A stretch of 64,000 bases of DNA, from NCBI RefSeq assembly GCF_002878395.1, contig NC_061118.1, positions 86,334,300 to 86,398,299 on the forward strand. Reading direction: 5' to 3'. Origin of the DNA: Capsicum annuum (Eukaryota > Streptophyta > Magnoliopsida > Solanales > Solanaceae). The notes under the pieces were generated by a model that saw nothing but the letters and a program-made list of their open reading frames with translations, was not told where the DNA came from and did no database searches. This document shows, one piece after another, positions 1 to 12,039 of the stretch. The position numbers were made by a program, and so were the translations under genes. Numbering within the stretch: the first letter of the stretch is position 1; each line of letters begins with the position of its first letter.

Positions 1-178
1 AGAAAGGATCTGCTAACATTTTGGGACTAACACCAAAATTGATGGCTATATAAGGGGTCACAAAACAAAGTGAAGCTCCAGAGTATAACAATGCATAAAC
101 ATGAATATGGAAAACCTACAACATACCATAACTACATCAGGAGAACTTTCCATTGGTTGCACTGGAGGTGACACCCTG
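1..178 (-). pseudogene. Element A retropepsin (protease) N-terminal remnant
   Basis: On the minus strand the sequence reads as the gypsy protease start: a Leu-Leu-x-Ser-Gly-Ala active-site block followed by a stretch ending VTPYIAINFGVSPK, as in elements E and G. The catalytic Asp of the D-S-G motif is replaced by Tyr (codon at 83-85), so the enzyme would be inactive even without the nearby frame damage. It is cut by the window edge. Confidence 0.7.
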
Positions 179-1277
179 CTAAGGTAGGCGATTGGCTGGA
201 GCTAAAGGACGGTTGGACTGACCCTGCTGACTAGCCCCTAGGCGATCTCTAATCCTGTGGCCTAGCTTACCACATATAAAACACATATTACTACCAGCCT
301 TACACTCACCATGATGTATCCGACCATATTTCCCGCAAAGCGGATTAGTACAACCACTGTTCACACTGCCCTGGGACTTAGAGCCTGGCACTCTATCCCG
401 ACTATCTTGTCTGAACTTAGGCACTGGCGCACTAGATAAAGATGGAGTTGGCACTAAAAATTTCTGATAGAACTGAGAACGATTATCGCCTTCTGACCTT
501 GGCTGGGAAAAGTTAAAACCTCTTATTCTGGCCCTCTTATTTTATCTATACCTTTCCTTACACTTCTCCTCCCTAATCTACTGAGCATGAACCATAAGTC
601 TAGATATGTCCATCTACTTAATCAAAATGGTGGTCCTACACTCTTTGACGATACTATTAGATATATCAGACAAAAAGTTATTCTAGACCTATTATCCGCC
701 ACCATAGTAGGAGCATACCTCACCAACTGAGTAAACTTAAGTGAGTACTCCTTCATACTCATATTACCTTGCTTCAAGTTGATGAACTCCTGAACCTTAT
801 CTTTCCTCAATTCTAGGGGAAAAAACCTGTGTAAAAAAACTGTGGCAAACTCTTCCCACTCTACAGGCCCTACATCAATACCTTGATCCCCCTCCCACTG
901 CTTAAACTAGGTGTGGGCTATATCTTGCAACTGATATGCAATAAATTTTTACTCTCACTTGAATTGATGCCTATGATATCTGTTACTTTTTGCACCATGT
1001 CCTGAAATTCCTGTGGATCCCTTTCAAACTTGGATCTCAAAAATAGAGGGAGATTTATTTGAGTAAAATCCCAAATCCTAATTGCAGTTGTATTTTCCAC
1101 TGGATTAGCTGGAGCAATAGCCTGTTGTTTTTTCTGAGCAGCAACTGAATGGGGTAAAGTCATGAAAATGACCCTGAACTCAGCATGAGAGACATGTTTA
1201 TTCATGGGATATTTCTAAATAGGTGGTGGTGTGGGATGATCCTTATTTCTTCTTTCATTATTTGTTCTAAGAGGCAT
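179..1277 (-). pseudogene. gag: Element A gag (capsid/nucleocapsid) pseudogene
   Basis: The start at 1277 reads MPLRTNN and lies at the same place after the leader as in E and G. A stop follows within about 20 codons (Gln position, TAG), then the frame runs on with the family motif HVSHAEFR and a capsid core (RDPQEFQDMVQKV). Further stops and frame changes follow at about 600-920. Residues near 250-300 encode the zinc knuckle CFICGKLGHRIRDR, in which the last Cys of CX2CX4HX4C has become Arg. Gag normally forms the virus-like particle and binds the RNA. Not functional as it stands. Confidence 0.85.
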
Positions 1278-1479
1278 TGTCTGTAAATAGAATGCAGGAT
1301 AAATTAGAAAGAGGAATTAAATAGAGATCATGTTCTTTCGCACGACATAAACACAAGAAGGGAGGTTTTTACTAAAATGTCTTGTAGCTTCTTATCCATA
1401 AGTGTGGCATGCTTCAAACCCATGCACAAGACTCTACACAATGTGATTTTCAGACTCCCTAGGACACTTTAAAATCTTA
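1278..1479 (-). other. Element A leader (between PBS and gag)
   Basis: Non-coding leader. Read on the minus strand it contains blocks shared with the leaders of C, E and G, such as GTCCTAGGGAGTCTGAAA, TAGAGTCTTGTGCATGGG and TTTATGTCGTGC. Such leaders can carry dimerisation and packaging signals; that role is inference. Confidence 0.65.
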
Positions 1480-1493
1480 GGCTCTAATACTAA
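1480..1493 (-). other. Element A primer binding site (tRNA-Met type)
   Basis: The minus strand reads TTAGTATTAGAGCC, two changes from TTGGTATCAGAGCC, the complement of the initiator tRNA-Met 3' end. It begins four bases inside the LTR end. Confidence 0.8.
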
Positions 1494-1497
1494 GTTT

Positions 1498-3733
1498 TGT
1501 CATGACCCGTGTACCCCCTAGTCGTAACAACAGTGCTTATGGTCATAAGTGACCGCAAGCTAACCCATGAGCTGTACCTGCCGTGAGCACTAAATAAAAT
1601 AGTAATACAATACATAAGGGGAAGATAGACTAGTAAGTTACTAAAATCTATATATTGAAATACGTGTTAATAACATGTCTTACATATCAGATATTATACT
1701 AAAAACTAAATTATCTATCTAAAGAAACCAATAATACTAAAAATATTGACTGACTGTCTAACTGATTGTTTGAAAGCCTCTAAACAACATGAGGAGTTGA
1801 TGGGACAAGCCCCCAACTAACTCTAACTGACTAAACATAAGAAAATACCAAAATAACTGGGATAAATAAGTCATGTTCTCGATCGATGAGGACTTACCAC
1901 TGCTGTTGCTGAGTAATGTTGCGCTTTTTAAGAATGGTTGGGAAATTAAGCATCCGAACCTACGTTATAAAACAACATAGCATAAAGAAAAGTATGCGGT
2001 CAAGACTTTGAATGTGCTAGTATATGGGAGGAGGACTGGCTAAAATGCATATGATAACTGAGCATGAATGTATGAATATCTAATATTTGAGAATGCAAGA
2101 CCAAGCGTAAACATGATTCTGGAGTAATCTGTAAGTTGTAAGGCTGAAATCTGTATAACTGATAATCTGTATGCTTGGTCAAGTAATCCTAATCTAAGAT
2201 ACACTGAGATACTGAGTAAAATTGTGGAAGGTATTATATAACCGACATGCCTCAATCCGAGCTAATCGAGGTCCAACCTGTAACCCAATTAAAAGGGTGT
2301 CAGTACCGTACTATTGGTACTAATACTAGCTATGGGGATCCACTAAACTAGTGCCCCAAAGAAATAGAGAGTCACCCTCTACTGGTAGATGCTCTCATGA
2401 GATATACGTTAACCCTCAAATGACAGGTAGAAATCTAAAAAATACGCTGGCTATATAGGTCTGTAACTTAGGGATTTTTACCATGGGTCACACCCTTTAT
2501 TGGCAGGTCAGCCCTCACTCTTGGATTCGCTTAGTGCTAAATCCTACTTCCAACTAAACTGACACTGGTACTAAATTGAACTAGACTCAACTAAACATAA
2601 CAACTGACATTGCTCATCATGATCATAATAATTAAAGAAATGGTAATATTCAGTTTAACTGAAATCATTACTTGAAGGATCTAAAATATAATTAAACTCG
2701 TAGTTATCGGGTGTTCATAACCTGCCAGCACTGAATAATCATAAAACACAATATTAAAGATTAAAACTATAGTAGGGAGACTTGGTTCAAACACCTAAAA
2801 CATAATATTTCACCAATTAAGTGAAAAGCATGAACTTGAACATGTGAATGTCTTAAAATGTTAGAAAACAACATGACTTCATGGTTAAATTCATAATTTG
2901 ATAGTATGACATGAAATTCAATTGAATATGACATGGGAAATCAAAACTTGAAACATGAGATAACCTTACTTTCCATGGAATCATACTAGGACATGAATTG
3001 AGTCAAACTACTAAGGAAAAACATGAATTAAACTTATCTTGAACATATCCATCTTCATAATAAAGAAAAACAAATATTCTTAATCAAATAAAGGGTTTTG
3101 GGCTCCATGGGTGAAAGGGACCCATGTATGAACTCCCTACATACCTTAATAACGGAATTCTTGAAGATTTATTAGATTGGAAAACTCTTGATTTCTTGGA
3201 AAAAAACTTGAGTTTGTTCTTGGGGAAAGAGGAGGGTTTCTTGAGAGCAATTTGGAGTGAATGGAGCAAATAATTCCCTTTTGGAAGTCCCAATTCGTGT
3301 TAAGGATGAGTTGGGTTGAGGGAAAAGGTCCAAACTACCCCTTGGCCCCTTAAATAATAAAGTTAAAAATATAAACCCCGTAATGCGGGCCCATCTCGGT
3401 GGAATAGACCTCATGATGTTGGCCTTATCCCGGCGGACTAGCCCTCGCGGTGTGGGCCAAACTTAGTGGGTGCACTATTTTAGTTTCCCAAACATACCCC
3501 TGGGTCCATCTAAAAATCTTGAAACTTCCTCAAGATATACTTTTAACAACCCTGACATGAATCAACTCAAAAAACAATATCTCGAGGTCGGGAAGACCAA
3601 AATAAAAATTTGTAAAGTTTAGGTGTCTTGAAAAATAACTAAGTCCTAAACGCTTAGTGAAATTTTCAAGTCTTGGACTCCTTAAGCATGAAACTACAAC
3701 TGAATCGAGCTTAGGATATTATGGGGTATTACA
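1498..3733 (-). repeat. 5' LTR of element A (about 2.2 kb)
   Basis: On the minus strand it begins TGTAATACCCCATAATATCC and ends GGTCATGACA directly before the PBS. It holds no supported gene. A CpG-containing block at about 3375-3470 (minus strand CACCGCGAGGG, GTCCGCCGGGAT) corresponds in position to GC-rich blocks in the other LTRs. Small open frames inside it are chance frames. Confidence 0.85.
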
Positions 3734-3744
3734 AGCAAGGATAA

Positions 3745-4896
3745 AGAAATACTTATATTTAGAAGAGAAATTTTGGATGAAAAAGGCTAGGCTAAATTGG
3801 TAACTTGATATAGATAGAAATATTTTATACTTTTACACCTTGGTCAATTATAGAAGGTGGAGATTGCAAATTAAAAGAATTTAGAATATTTGTAGGCTTG
3901 TCTAAAGAGAGGAATAAGGTAGTAACTGTGAGATCTTAAATAATACTCATCTTTCCATGACTTAGGAAGATAATACAATATTATGCACAACTCAAACTAT
4001 AGAATAGGTCAAAAGAATTATGTTTTATATGAAGGGTAGTAATGTAAGAGGGCCTAATGGTTTAAATGGGAAACTTTACCATTGTTGCTGGGAAATTGTG
4101 AAGAAGGATGCTCTTGGAGCAGTGAAGACTTATTTTCTAGGTGACTTATTTCCTAAGTCCTTTACTCACACAAATCTGATTCTTATCCTAAAGAAGCCTA
4201 TAGTTCAATGCTTTATTGACATCAGACCTATCAGTTCGAGTACTTTATTCATAAAATTATATCAAAGGTGGTGAAAAGTAGAGTTGACTATCTATTACTC
4301 TCTTTTATCTCCTCTAATTAATCTTACTTTGTCAAGGGGAGGTGTATTATTGAGATTGTAATATTGCCTCAAGAGATTGTTAGTGAAATAATGAAAAGTA
4401 TGAAGCAAACATATATAGTGCTAAAATTAGATATGAACAAGGATTATGATAGTGTATCATCATTATATCTAACAAAAGTACTAAGAAAAATGAGTTTTTA
4501 GAAGTATATATTGAGGTCTGGACATTACTAGATAATAATTGGTATTCTATACCAATTAATGGTTAATCTCATGTGTTTTCTCACTATAGTAGATTTGTTA
4601 TGCAAAGGGATCCTCTATCTACTACTTTATTCATCCTAGTTGCTTTGTTTGAGGATTGGAGATATATTGATTATGGTATGCCAAAATGGAGTTCTAATAT
4701 AAACCATTTGGCATATGAAGATGACACCATCACACTGGTTTATACTAAACAAGGGTCCTTTGAAATGATTATAAAACTTCTACAAGAGTATGAGGTGGCA
4801 TCAGATCAAATGTTTAATAAAGAGAAATGCTACTTGAATATGTTTAGTAAGACATCACAAGAAACAGTCTATGAAATTAAGAATAACAGGTTTTGA
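3745..4896 (+). pseudogene. LINE reverse transcriptase remnant
   Basis: Recognisable plant LINE RT blocks occur in order. Around 3770-3900 there is a KARLNW stretch and a basic RRWRLQIKRI. At 4050-4230 come GPNGLNGK, a CCWEIVK block, and FTHTNLILILKKP followed by DIRPIS. At 4600-4640 is MQRDPLSTTLFIL, matching the usual QGDPLSPTLF. At 4708-4737 is HLAYEDDTI, the catalytic loop normally written Y/F-A-D-D, with Ala replaced by Glu but both Asp kept. Several stops and frame changes separate the blocks. It would copy LINE RNA at a nicked target; this copy cannot. Confidence 0.82.
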
Positions 4897-6230
4897 AAGG
4901 GAGCCTCCATTTTAAGTACCTTGGCTATCCTATTTTCGCTCAAGAAAGAAGAAGGTTTACTATAATGAACTGATCAAGAAAGTGAAGGCTAAATTAAAAA
5001 ATTAGAAGGGAAATTATTGATATATGGTAGAAAAGTTATTGTAATAACAAATCTCCTTTAAAGTATCCCTGTATATCTATTATCTGCTCTTGTCCCAACT
5101 AAATTCACTTTAAGTAAATCACAAAGAACTTTTACAAGTTCTTTTTTTGGAGAAATAAGGAAGAAGGGAGAAGTAAGCATTGCAAAAAATAAGAAGATGT
5201 GTGTGTTCATAGATTATGGTTGATTTTGTTTTAGGTGTCTCTTAGATATATGAAAAAAACTATTTGCAAAGTTATTGTGGGTTCATAGGACCACAAGATC
5301 TTTATCGACCAATTTTATGTGTAATAAATACTTCAAGATATAAATTCATGTTGTAGTATAATGGGGGAGGGGGTCTAAACTATGGAAAAGGATGTTTGAG
5401 GCTAGAGACCAAACTGAACAAGTGATATGGTGTAGCCTAGAAATAGATGCTCTAATATATCGTACTAGGCTTAGTACTCTCACAGATGTAGTGTAATCTA
5501 AGTTTGTAATTGATGAAGGGATAAATGAGATAAATTTATTCATGGAAGATGGGCAATAGAATCTAAATTAAATGAACCAACATCTACCCCATGATATTAT
5601 TGAATGTATAGCAATAGAGATTAAGTTTCTTGAAAAATTTATTCTATGGGATAGACATTGATGGATGGATAATTGCAATGAGAGTTTCACAATGAAGGAT
5701 ACCATCATAGAAAAGATTGGATACATAGACTACCTTTTACGATCTGTTTTTTCTTGAAAAGGAGTTTGAAAAATGAAGATTCCTATATATGAGGTGGTAG
5801 CGAGAAGTGGGACTGAAATAGTTGCAAGGTATAGATGTTACAGGCAGCCATAACAAGAAACCATCACTCAAATTCTTATGTTAGGCTCTTTTGGTAGAGG
5901 AATTTGGTTACATTTTACTAATGCTGCAAGTATTCAGGGACCAACTGTCCAAGTGAAACACATTATATCAAGAGGTGGAATCATGACTGTGTTCCTAAAC
6001 TAAAGCCTATTTATCAAGATACGCCACCAATAATTTATGGTAAATTTGGAAATGGAGAAACCCTATAAATTATGGGAGTGAAATGCCAAGTCATAGAGTA
6101 ATTTTTGAAATAAGCCTGAATCTTAAAACCAAAAAAAGATAATCATGGTTGAAGAATATTCCTCATTCATGGCTAAAGTTGATTGATTTTTTGGTAAAAT
6201 ATACACCTAATGTGGCATGTTCAATGATTA
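4897..6230 (+). pseudogene. LINE region after the RT catalytic core (thumb and zinc-binding-like linker), decayed
   Basis: Just after 4900 a broken frame reads FKYLGCPIF and then YYNELIKKVKAKL and KGKLLIYGRKVIV, the typical segment following the RT core in plant LINEs. From about 5700 to 6150 there are scattered matches to the linker before RNase H (a WLHFTNAASIQGP stretch near 5900). Stops are frequent. I see no separate gene; short open frames here are chance or out of frame. Confidence 0.6.
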
Positions 6231-6740
6231 AATGGAGACCCCTAATTTAGGTTAGTTCAAGTATAATACAGATGAAGCATCAAGGGGTAATCATGAGGTA
6301 GTTTTATTGATCTCACTATTAGGAACAAATATGGGATTTTCATGTATGTAAAAGCTGCAACAATACCTTATACAACAAGCATATGTGCAGATTCAAGAGC
6401 TATTCTACAAGGAATGAAATACTCTATTAATAATAATCTTCTATTAGTGGTGATAAAGATAGAATGTTTGCAGATAAAAAGAGTTCTTGATAGGGAATGC
6501 AAGGTTCCTTGGGGTTTAGTAATGGATGTGGAGAAAATTAAATAATAGAGATCTTATGAATAGTGTCAGATTTAACACATAGCTAGAGAGGGAAACCAAC
6601 AGGCTGGATTTTTCACTAACTATGCTTTTTATTTTGTAGGTACTACGCAACTCAATAAATTTTATGAGTTACAAACATAAGCGAGAAAACTAATTAATGT
6701 TGACAATATAATTTTACCTAATCTAAGGCTTAACACCATT
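6231..6740 (+). pseudogene. LINE RNase H-like domain remnant
   Basis: The block begins with a KWRPL stretch and a degraded version of the NTDGASRGN motif (about 6230-6290). It continues with KAATIPYTTSICADSRAILQ, where ADS..AILQ corresponds to the acidic E/D helix, then VPWGLVMDVEKI, then an AREGNQQA-type block (about 6575-6610), the usual H-x-x-R-E-x-N-x-x-A-D C-terminus, with the closing Asp changed. Plant L1-type LINEs often carry such a domain. Several frameshifts. The frame ends near LINVDNIILPNLRL at about 6680-6735. Confidence 0.72.
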
Positions 6741-7529
6741 ATTGCAAGAGAATTGACTAGATTCATCAGAATAACAACCTTCATTATTATCAATTCATTG
6801 ATGGTACAATAAAGAGCATATAGTTAATTATAGGGTAGTAGATAAAGATAGTCATGATTTATGAAATTCCCAATTGAATATAATTATTAAATACACTAAT
6901 ATAGACAATATTTACATAGTGGTATTAATTTTTTTAGAACTTCAATCTATGGTATTATGAATATTGATGTTTTGGAGATAAGGTGAAATACAAGTATAGT
7001 TTGTAGGAAGGAGATACAAAATGAATCTTAGAATTATTTTCATAAGATCTTAATCCTGAAGTGTTTCTTTGTTTTTGGAATTCATGGTTAGTGAGAGCTT
7101 GAGGCTATACAATGGAATTAATCAAAATTGTTAGAGGGGATAGATCTAGATGAAATTGATAGTAAAAAGAATCTAGCACTAATTTAATAAAAAGACTTAC
7201 AAGGGGATGTTGAGATTTAGGATCAAACCTTCAGGCAAGAGCTATGGCTCTTGATAATGGCACATGGACCAACTCATGTAATCATCTCTAATGCAATATT
7301 CCAGAAAATTCCATAAATGCCTGAGCCTATTTTTTTTTCTTTTGGAATGTAATTGATTTACTTTCCTTTTTTTTGTGTTGTTGAATAAATGTTTTTGATG
7401 TAGACCAAGTCATTAGAACCTGGGCTTGTAGATCCATATATGGTTTTGGTTTAATATATGAACTCCTTTATTTTTATAGCAATAAAATTGATCACTAGCC
7501 TTTTAATTATTTAAAAGAGCTTTAGAATA
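6741..7529 (+). other. LINE 3' tail and AT-rich flank
   Basis: No coding support. AT-rich sequence that I interpret as the LINE 3' region up to about 7490, then a short flank before the presumed H LTR. Confidence 0.4.
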
Positions 7530-9073
7530 TGTTCTATAATCGATTTTAACTATTGATGTATTTATATGGGTTTCCAGATAAGTTTTGGTGTTACAATAAA
7601 TGCTGTTTGAAAGTGTTGGTTAGTGTGATAATGCTAGAGCTACGAGATAGCATTGAATGTCATATGTTCCTATAGAGTGGTATAACTAGAGTACAGAGAT
7701 AGAAATGTAGGGTTTGGTTGCTTTGAGCTTAATAGATCTGACCGCGAAGTCACTAAGTGTGCTGCAATAACTTAAGTTAAATTTTCTCTCCTTGGATTGT
7801 TACTTTTTTCCACCACTATATGACCTCCGAAGCTTTATTTTTTGTGATTTTAGGTGCATTTTCTCCTTCTTGTAAATGGGTTGGTTCCCAAACCTTAGAT
7901 ATATGATTTTGCTGCTATTTTTACCTTAGATTTGGACTAGTTCAAGCTTAAGGGTTTGAAAATAGGTGTTTTCACCCCAAAGTTCTTAAATATAAGTTTT
8001 CTTATTTGAGTGTCAAATCTTGTTTACTTTTAACCTAATTTCATATTTAAGTCTCTTAACCTATGGGTTAAGTGTTTTTATAATAAAACATTAATTACAC
8101 GGTATTTTATAATGGTTATTTTCTTGACCCAAAAGTTACCCAACCATTTATGTAGAGATATGAGTATCAATGGAATCATATTTATAGGTAAAACATGTTT
8201 TAGATTGACTTGAAGTATTCTAAAGCTATTTGGAAAGGGAGGTTAGTGTGACCATTGGTAGCTTGTAGTTCATATTTGAGGTAAGTTATAGATTATCCTT
8301 ACAAAGTTAGCTTAGGTGGGAGTATATCATATAAAATATGTTATTAGATGGGTGAATTAGAGTTTTGAACTTATTTCTCATAATGTGATGCCTGAATTGG
8401 GGCTTGTACTAATGAATGGCTTGAGGTTTGAAATTATTGACTTATACGTCATGTTTAGGTTGTGTCATACATCATTCATTAATTGGGGGGGGGGGGGGTC
8501 AAATTCCATAATGGGAAAATATGGAAAGTAATGATGTGGGGCCAAAAGTTTAGCACATAGGTAAAATTGTTTATCTTTCTTTTTATCATTGAATTGCTAG
8601 GATTTTTATGAGTGTAGGGGTTATTATCGGCCTATGATTCCTACTGTGTACTAATGGATTATACTCATCCTACTTTACTGCATCCTTCTGATGTAGATCC
8701 CTTTATGAGTTGTTATTACGGCCCTTGATCATGCTAAGTTGTTGTTTCATGCAGTGGTGAGCTCCTAAATCTGAAGATTACATAAGGATCCTCTATCTTT
8801 CATTCTTGTCTCAATAACTTATGGAAATAATGTATTATAGTTTTGATAATCTATTTAGAGGTCTCTCTTATACTTGTGAAAGATAAATCTTTGGAGATTT
8901 TTATACGTTTTACTTTTATTTATGAATGTTTGGAGTTCACGTTGAGTTATTTGTATTGGCCTTCTTTTGTTTCATCCTAATTTAATTTCATTAGGATTAT
9001 TAAATTTTGATTACCTACCATGGTTGTATTGAGATAGGTGCCATCACAATCCTAAATATATTAGGTCGTGAGA
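7530..9073 (+). repeat. Probable 5' LTR of element H (decayed)
   Basis: The start block (about 7530-7575) resembles the start of the J LTR. The part near 8640-8710 (CCTACTGTGTACTAATGG, TACTCATCCTAC, TGATGTAGATCC) matches the R/U5-like region of J (near 50560-50610). The end at 9036-9073 (GCCATCACAATCC, GGTCGTGAGA) matches the J LTR end. The left boundary is uncertain. The 1.5 kb length is shorter than J's 2.8 kb. Confidence 0.55.
8485..8498 (+). repeat. G14 homopolymer
   Basis: Uninterrupted run of 14 G on the plus strand inside the presumed H 5' LTR, unusual in this AT-rich window. Confidence 0.95.
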
Positions 9074-9499
9074 AATTTTGTATTTTGACACTTGGTTCAC
9101 AAGTCTAACGAGTATGCTCTAGTTTCACACATACAAGAGCAAGAGTCTAGTGGAGTCTTATGGATTGGCATGATAACATCCTTCTATATTAGAAGGATAT
9201 GAGACATTCTTGGGCAAATTCTATTATTTTGTTCCTTATAAGGTAGATTTGTCTATCTTAAAGTCTAAATTGTATGTTTTATTCTTTCACAATTATTAAG
9301 AAAGAGATCAGTTATTGCTGGGTATGATATGTATGGAACCATTATCCACTTTTGGCCAAGCAAGAGTATGTGGTTTATTACTAATTATGGGTCGTGCTAG
9401 AGCATTATCTTCTGAGCTCAAGGTAAAGATTGATATGTGGCTTTTCATTCGAAGGAGTGATGCTAGTGATACTCCTAAACTATAACTTTTCAAAAAGAG
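9074..9499 (+). other. Element H leader with degraded PBS
   Basis: The sequence directly after the LTR end (TTTTGTATTTTGAC at about 9077-9090) aligns by position with the J primer binding site TTGGTATTAGAGCC but is heavily mutated. A later block, TCTATTATTTTGTTCCTTAT near 9220-9240, matches the J leader (near 51116-51136). No coding support. Confidence 0.5.
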
Positions 9500-10916
9500 T
9501 GCAAATGGTCGTTATCAAATATATAACTTAACAAAGGTTGGGGTCGAATCCCATGGGGAATAAGGTGTTAACTAAGTTGTATGCTAATTAGTAGACTGTG
9601 AATAAAATTTTCCAATGATAAAAGGTTTTTTTAAGAGTATCACTTTAATGAATTTAGTGTAATAAAAACCAATGAATTCCTTTGAAACATATGAATCAAT
9701 AAGTGTTAAGAAACCAGGGTTATGTTTGCCAAGGTGTTTCAATACGAAGGGTTGTGGTTTTTCCAAAACTATACATTAATAACCATAATTATAGAGTATT
9801 TTGCATAGAAAGTCCCATCCAATTGTTTTTCAACCTTCAAGGATGGATGGACTTTAATTCTTTCAAACTTAAAGTGATATATTAGTGCAATAAATAATTC
9901 AGCAACAGATTGATCTAGTTAAGGCATCAATCTTGAGACTAAAGGGTAAAAGCCCTAATCTTCTTTTCACCATTCTCTTTTCCCAACATTAACTTCTTTA
10001 GTCAAGAAAGTTATGTTTTTGGGCACACTTCTCAAGTTTGCAACCAATAGAAATCATAAAACTAAAGAGAAAGAGATAAAATTGCAATGGTAATAGAGAT
10101 TTCTCAATCCCCCAACCATAATATTGAATTACACCAAGACTCTCATTGCCTTAGTTATGGGAGCTTTAGCTACACATAACTGAGAAATAGATAAATAGGT
10201 TAATTTTTATAAAGATTGCAGAATAAACTTACAATCAAAAGAGAATTCCAATTCCAAATCCCAAAGAGAAAATATTATAAATTTCAACTCTGAACTTGTT
10301 TCTCAAACACTCTTACATTACAAAGTGAACAAAATTCAACATATGCCTAATCTAACCTTAAGCTAGGTATTTATAAGCTCTAAGAAAGTTGGAATTCAAA
10401 AGTTAAATTTGGCCTGTCGCATCACTACCGATGATTTACCTGACGGGTTGTCAAGCTGCGATAGTTGATTTGATAGACTGTCGGTGATATTCTAGTGAGA
10501 TTCTATGTTGCGAAAGAGGGCGATGACCCATGCAACAGATCATAGAAGACTTGACGACCCGTTATGTCGTTTGTCTCTAATGTCTAGTAACTAGATAATT
10601 CTTGTTAGCATCCGACAATCATAGTGACAACCCATTATTGGCCTAATGATCTATTTTCCTAGTCTATCTCACATCTTTATGAAGTCATAATATTCTTCTT
10701 AGAGGCGGTGACTAGTCCAATGGTCCATTGGGTCTCTAACAATTCGTCGATTAGCCCCTTGTAACCTTTCAAAATCTTATTTTTTTGACTTATCCCTACT
10801 TCTAAGTTTGTCTCCTAAGAACAAGTAAAACAAGCATCAAATACACCAATAGTTTCTAGAAAACGAACAATTATCCCTCGTAAGAGGTTTAAAATATACT
10901 ATTAAAAGCCAAAACA
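9500..10916 (+). repeat. Probable solo LTR (Tat/Athila-like) inserted in H
   Basis: A block unlike the H family lies between the H leader and H gag. It starts TGCAAATGGTCGTTATC and soon contains GGGGTCGAATCCCATGGGG, an arrangement I associate with LTR starts of the Tat/Athila gypsy branch in plants. It contains no coding. About 10408-10600 is a CpG-containing block with inverted segments (GACGGGTTGTCAAG, GACGACCCGTTATGTCG). The end chosen, at CCAAAACA, is a guess and I could not match a target duplication. Confidence 0.4.
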
Positions 10917-12039
10917 TTAGCCAACCAAAGTGCTATAAGATTTCATAGCCACCCAATTATTTCTTGATATCATGGTCTGTATCTTGAGTTTTTAGAGGGT
11001 ACATCTTAGATAGGAGCTCTAACTATGATTCCCTATGGATCATTGACTGAAGATAAAGGTCAACCTTTTGAGTAGGTACTAGTACATCATTTTAAATCTC
11101 AAAGGCACAATAAGCTACTTCATGGATCCAGATATGGGCACTTTACTAATTCAAGTTGTTGCTTTACTAGTTCTTTCTGGGTTTCTAATGATGGATCAGG
11201 AGTAGAAGATATTTCATAGGTTTTTCAAGATAGGTCCTCTTATATTTACTGGTGCATTGAAGGAGTATGCCAATAAGCTTTTGGAGAGTTGTCAAGAGAG
11301 GTTACATAACTTTGGTTTGGTTGATTCTAATGGTCTAGACTATAATATTTTCTAGTAGGTAGGGGCGATAAAGTAGTGGTATCTTCTCTACATTGCAAAT
11401 AGGTCGGGTTTTCTCTTATAACATCGATGTAATTTTTAGAGGCCTTTCTTAGGAATTATAGCCTCATAACATAAGAGAGAGAGTGTGTATAATACAAGTT
11501 TGATGATCTTGAGTAGGGTAGCTTGACAATTGGTGAGTACGAGACTAGGTTCCCATGCCTTGAATAGGTATGAATTTATGAGTATACCTTCTTATGTGGA
11601 GTAGATTAAAAAGTTTTAGAAAGGATTAACTTTCTTTATTTTACAATTAAGCATCTCGTGACTACTAAGGGTACTTTATAGATGATGGTTGATCATGATA
11701 TGAGTGTCGAGGATATTAGTCATTGTTCCTAGGGACACAATAATAAGAGGGTTTAGAAATATAGTATTTTATCATTTTAGGGGAGAAAATTCTCTGGTAA
11801 AGATCATCATTATTTGTATTTAGACTAATTATTGTAGGTTTACAAACCTTTGAGATTTATTATTATATGTATTATATTTAGGGTAGTCAATTTTTCATGT
11901 GAGTGTCTGAGGTTCTCATTCTAGGTTTTCATGTGGTAGTGGGCTTTCTAGCTTATTGGGACCATTCTACCAGCCTACAATAGGTGCTGGGTGCTGTAAT
12001 TATGACGAGATTGGTCATTTTTATAGAAAATGCCATTTT
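10917..12039 (+). pseudogene. gag: Element H gag pseudogene (interrupted by D)
   Basis: A decayed gypsy gag. A pre-capsid block around 11040-11090 (GGTCAACCTTTTGAGTAGGTACT) is shared with the second gag fragment near 47850. The capsid core at about 11220-11355 reads FFKIGPLIFTGALKEYANK and then LHNFGLVDSNGLDYN. A degenerate zinc knuckle at 11993-12034 reads CCNYDEIGHFYRKC, where the second Cys of CX2CX4HX4C is Tyr. Copia element D is inserted immediately after the knuckle. Numerous stops. Assignment to gypsy gag is firm; details between motifs are not. Confidence 0.72.

Larger units (their letters stand above)
1..3733 (-). mobile_element. Ty3/gypsy element A, partial (5' LTR, PBS, leader, gag, start of protease)
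   Basis: The element is on the minus strand: LTR at 1498-3733, then a tRNA-Met type primer binding site, a non-coding leader, gag, and the beginning of the protease at the window edge. The rest of pol and the other LTR lie left of the window. Gag and leader resemble elements E and G. The right flank (3734 on) is LINE sequence, so A appears to have inserted into a LINE. The TSD cannot be checked because the other end is missing. Confidence 0.88.
3734..7490 (+). mobile_element. LINE (non-LTR retrotransposon) 3' remnant
   Basis: Degraded plus-strand LINE: reverse transcriptase, thumb/linker region and a C-terminal RNase H-like domain, followed by about 750 bp of AT-rich 3' sequence ending near a TTTATAGCAATAAAATTG block. 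The 5' part (endonuclease, ORF1) is missing, cut at 3733 by element A. No clear poly(A) tail or target duplication is left, so the 3' end is approximate. Confidence 0.82.

Noticed and set aside
2000..3414. Several minus-strand frames of 60-80 codons
   Set aside because: They lie inside the LTR of A and have no motif.
9534..9560. tRNA gene suggested by GGGGTCGAATCCC
   Set aside because: No A box, acceptor stem or cloverleaf could be drawn around it; it fits an LTR start word.
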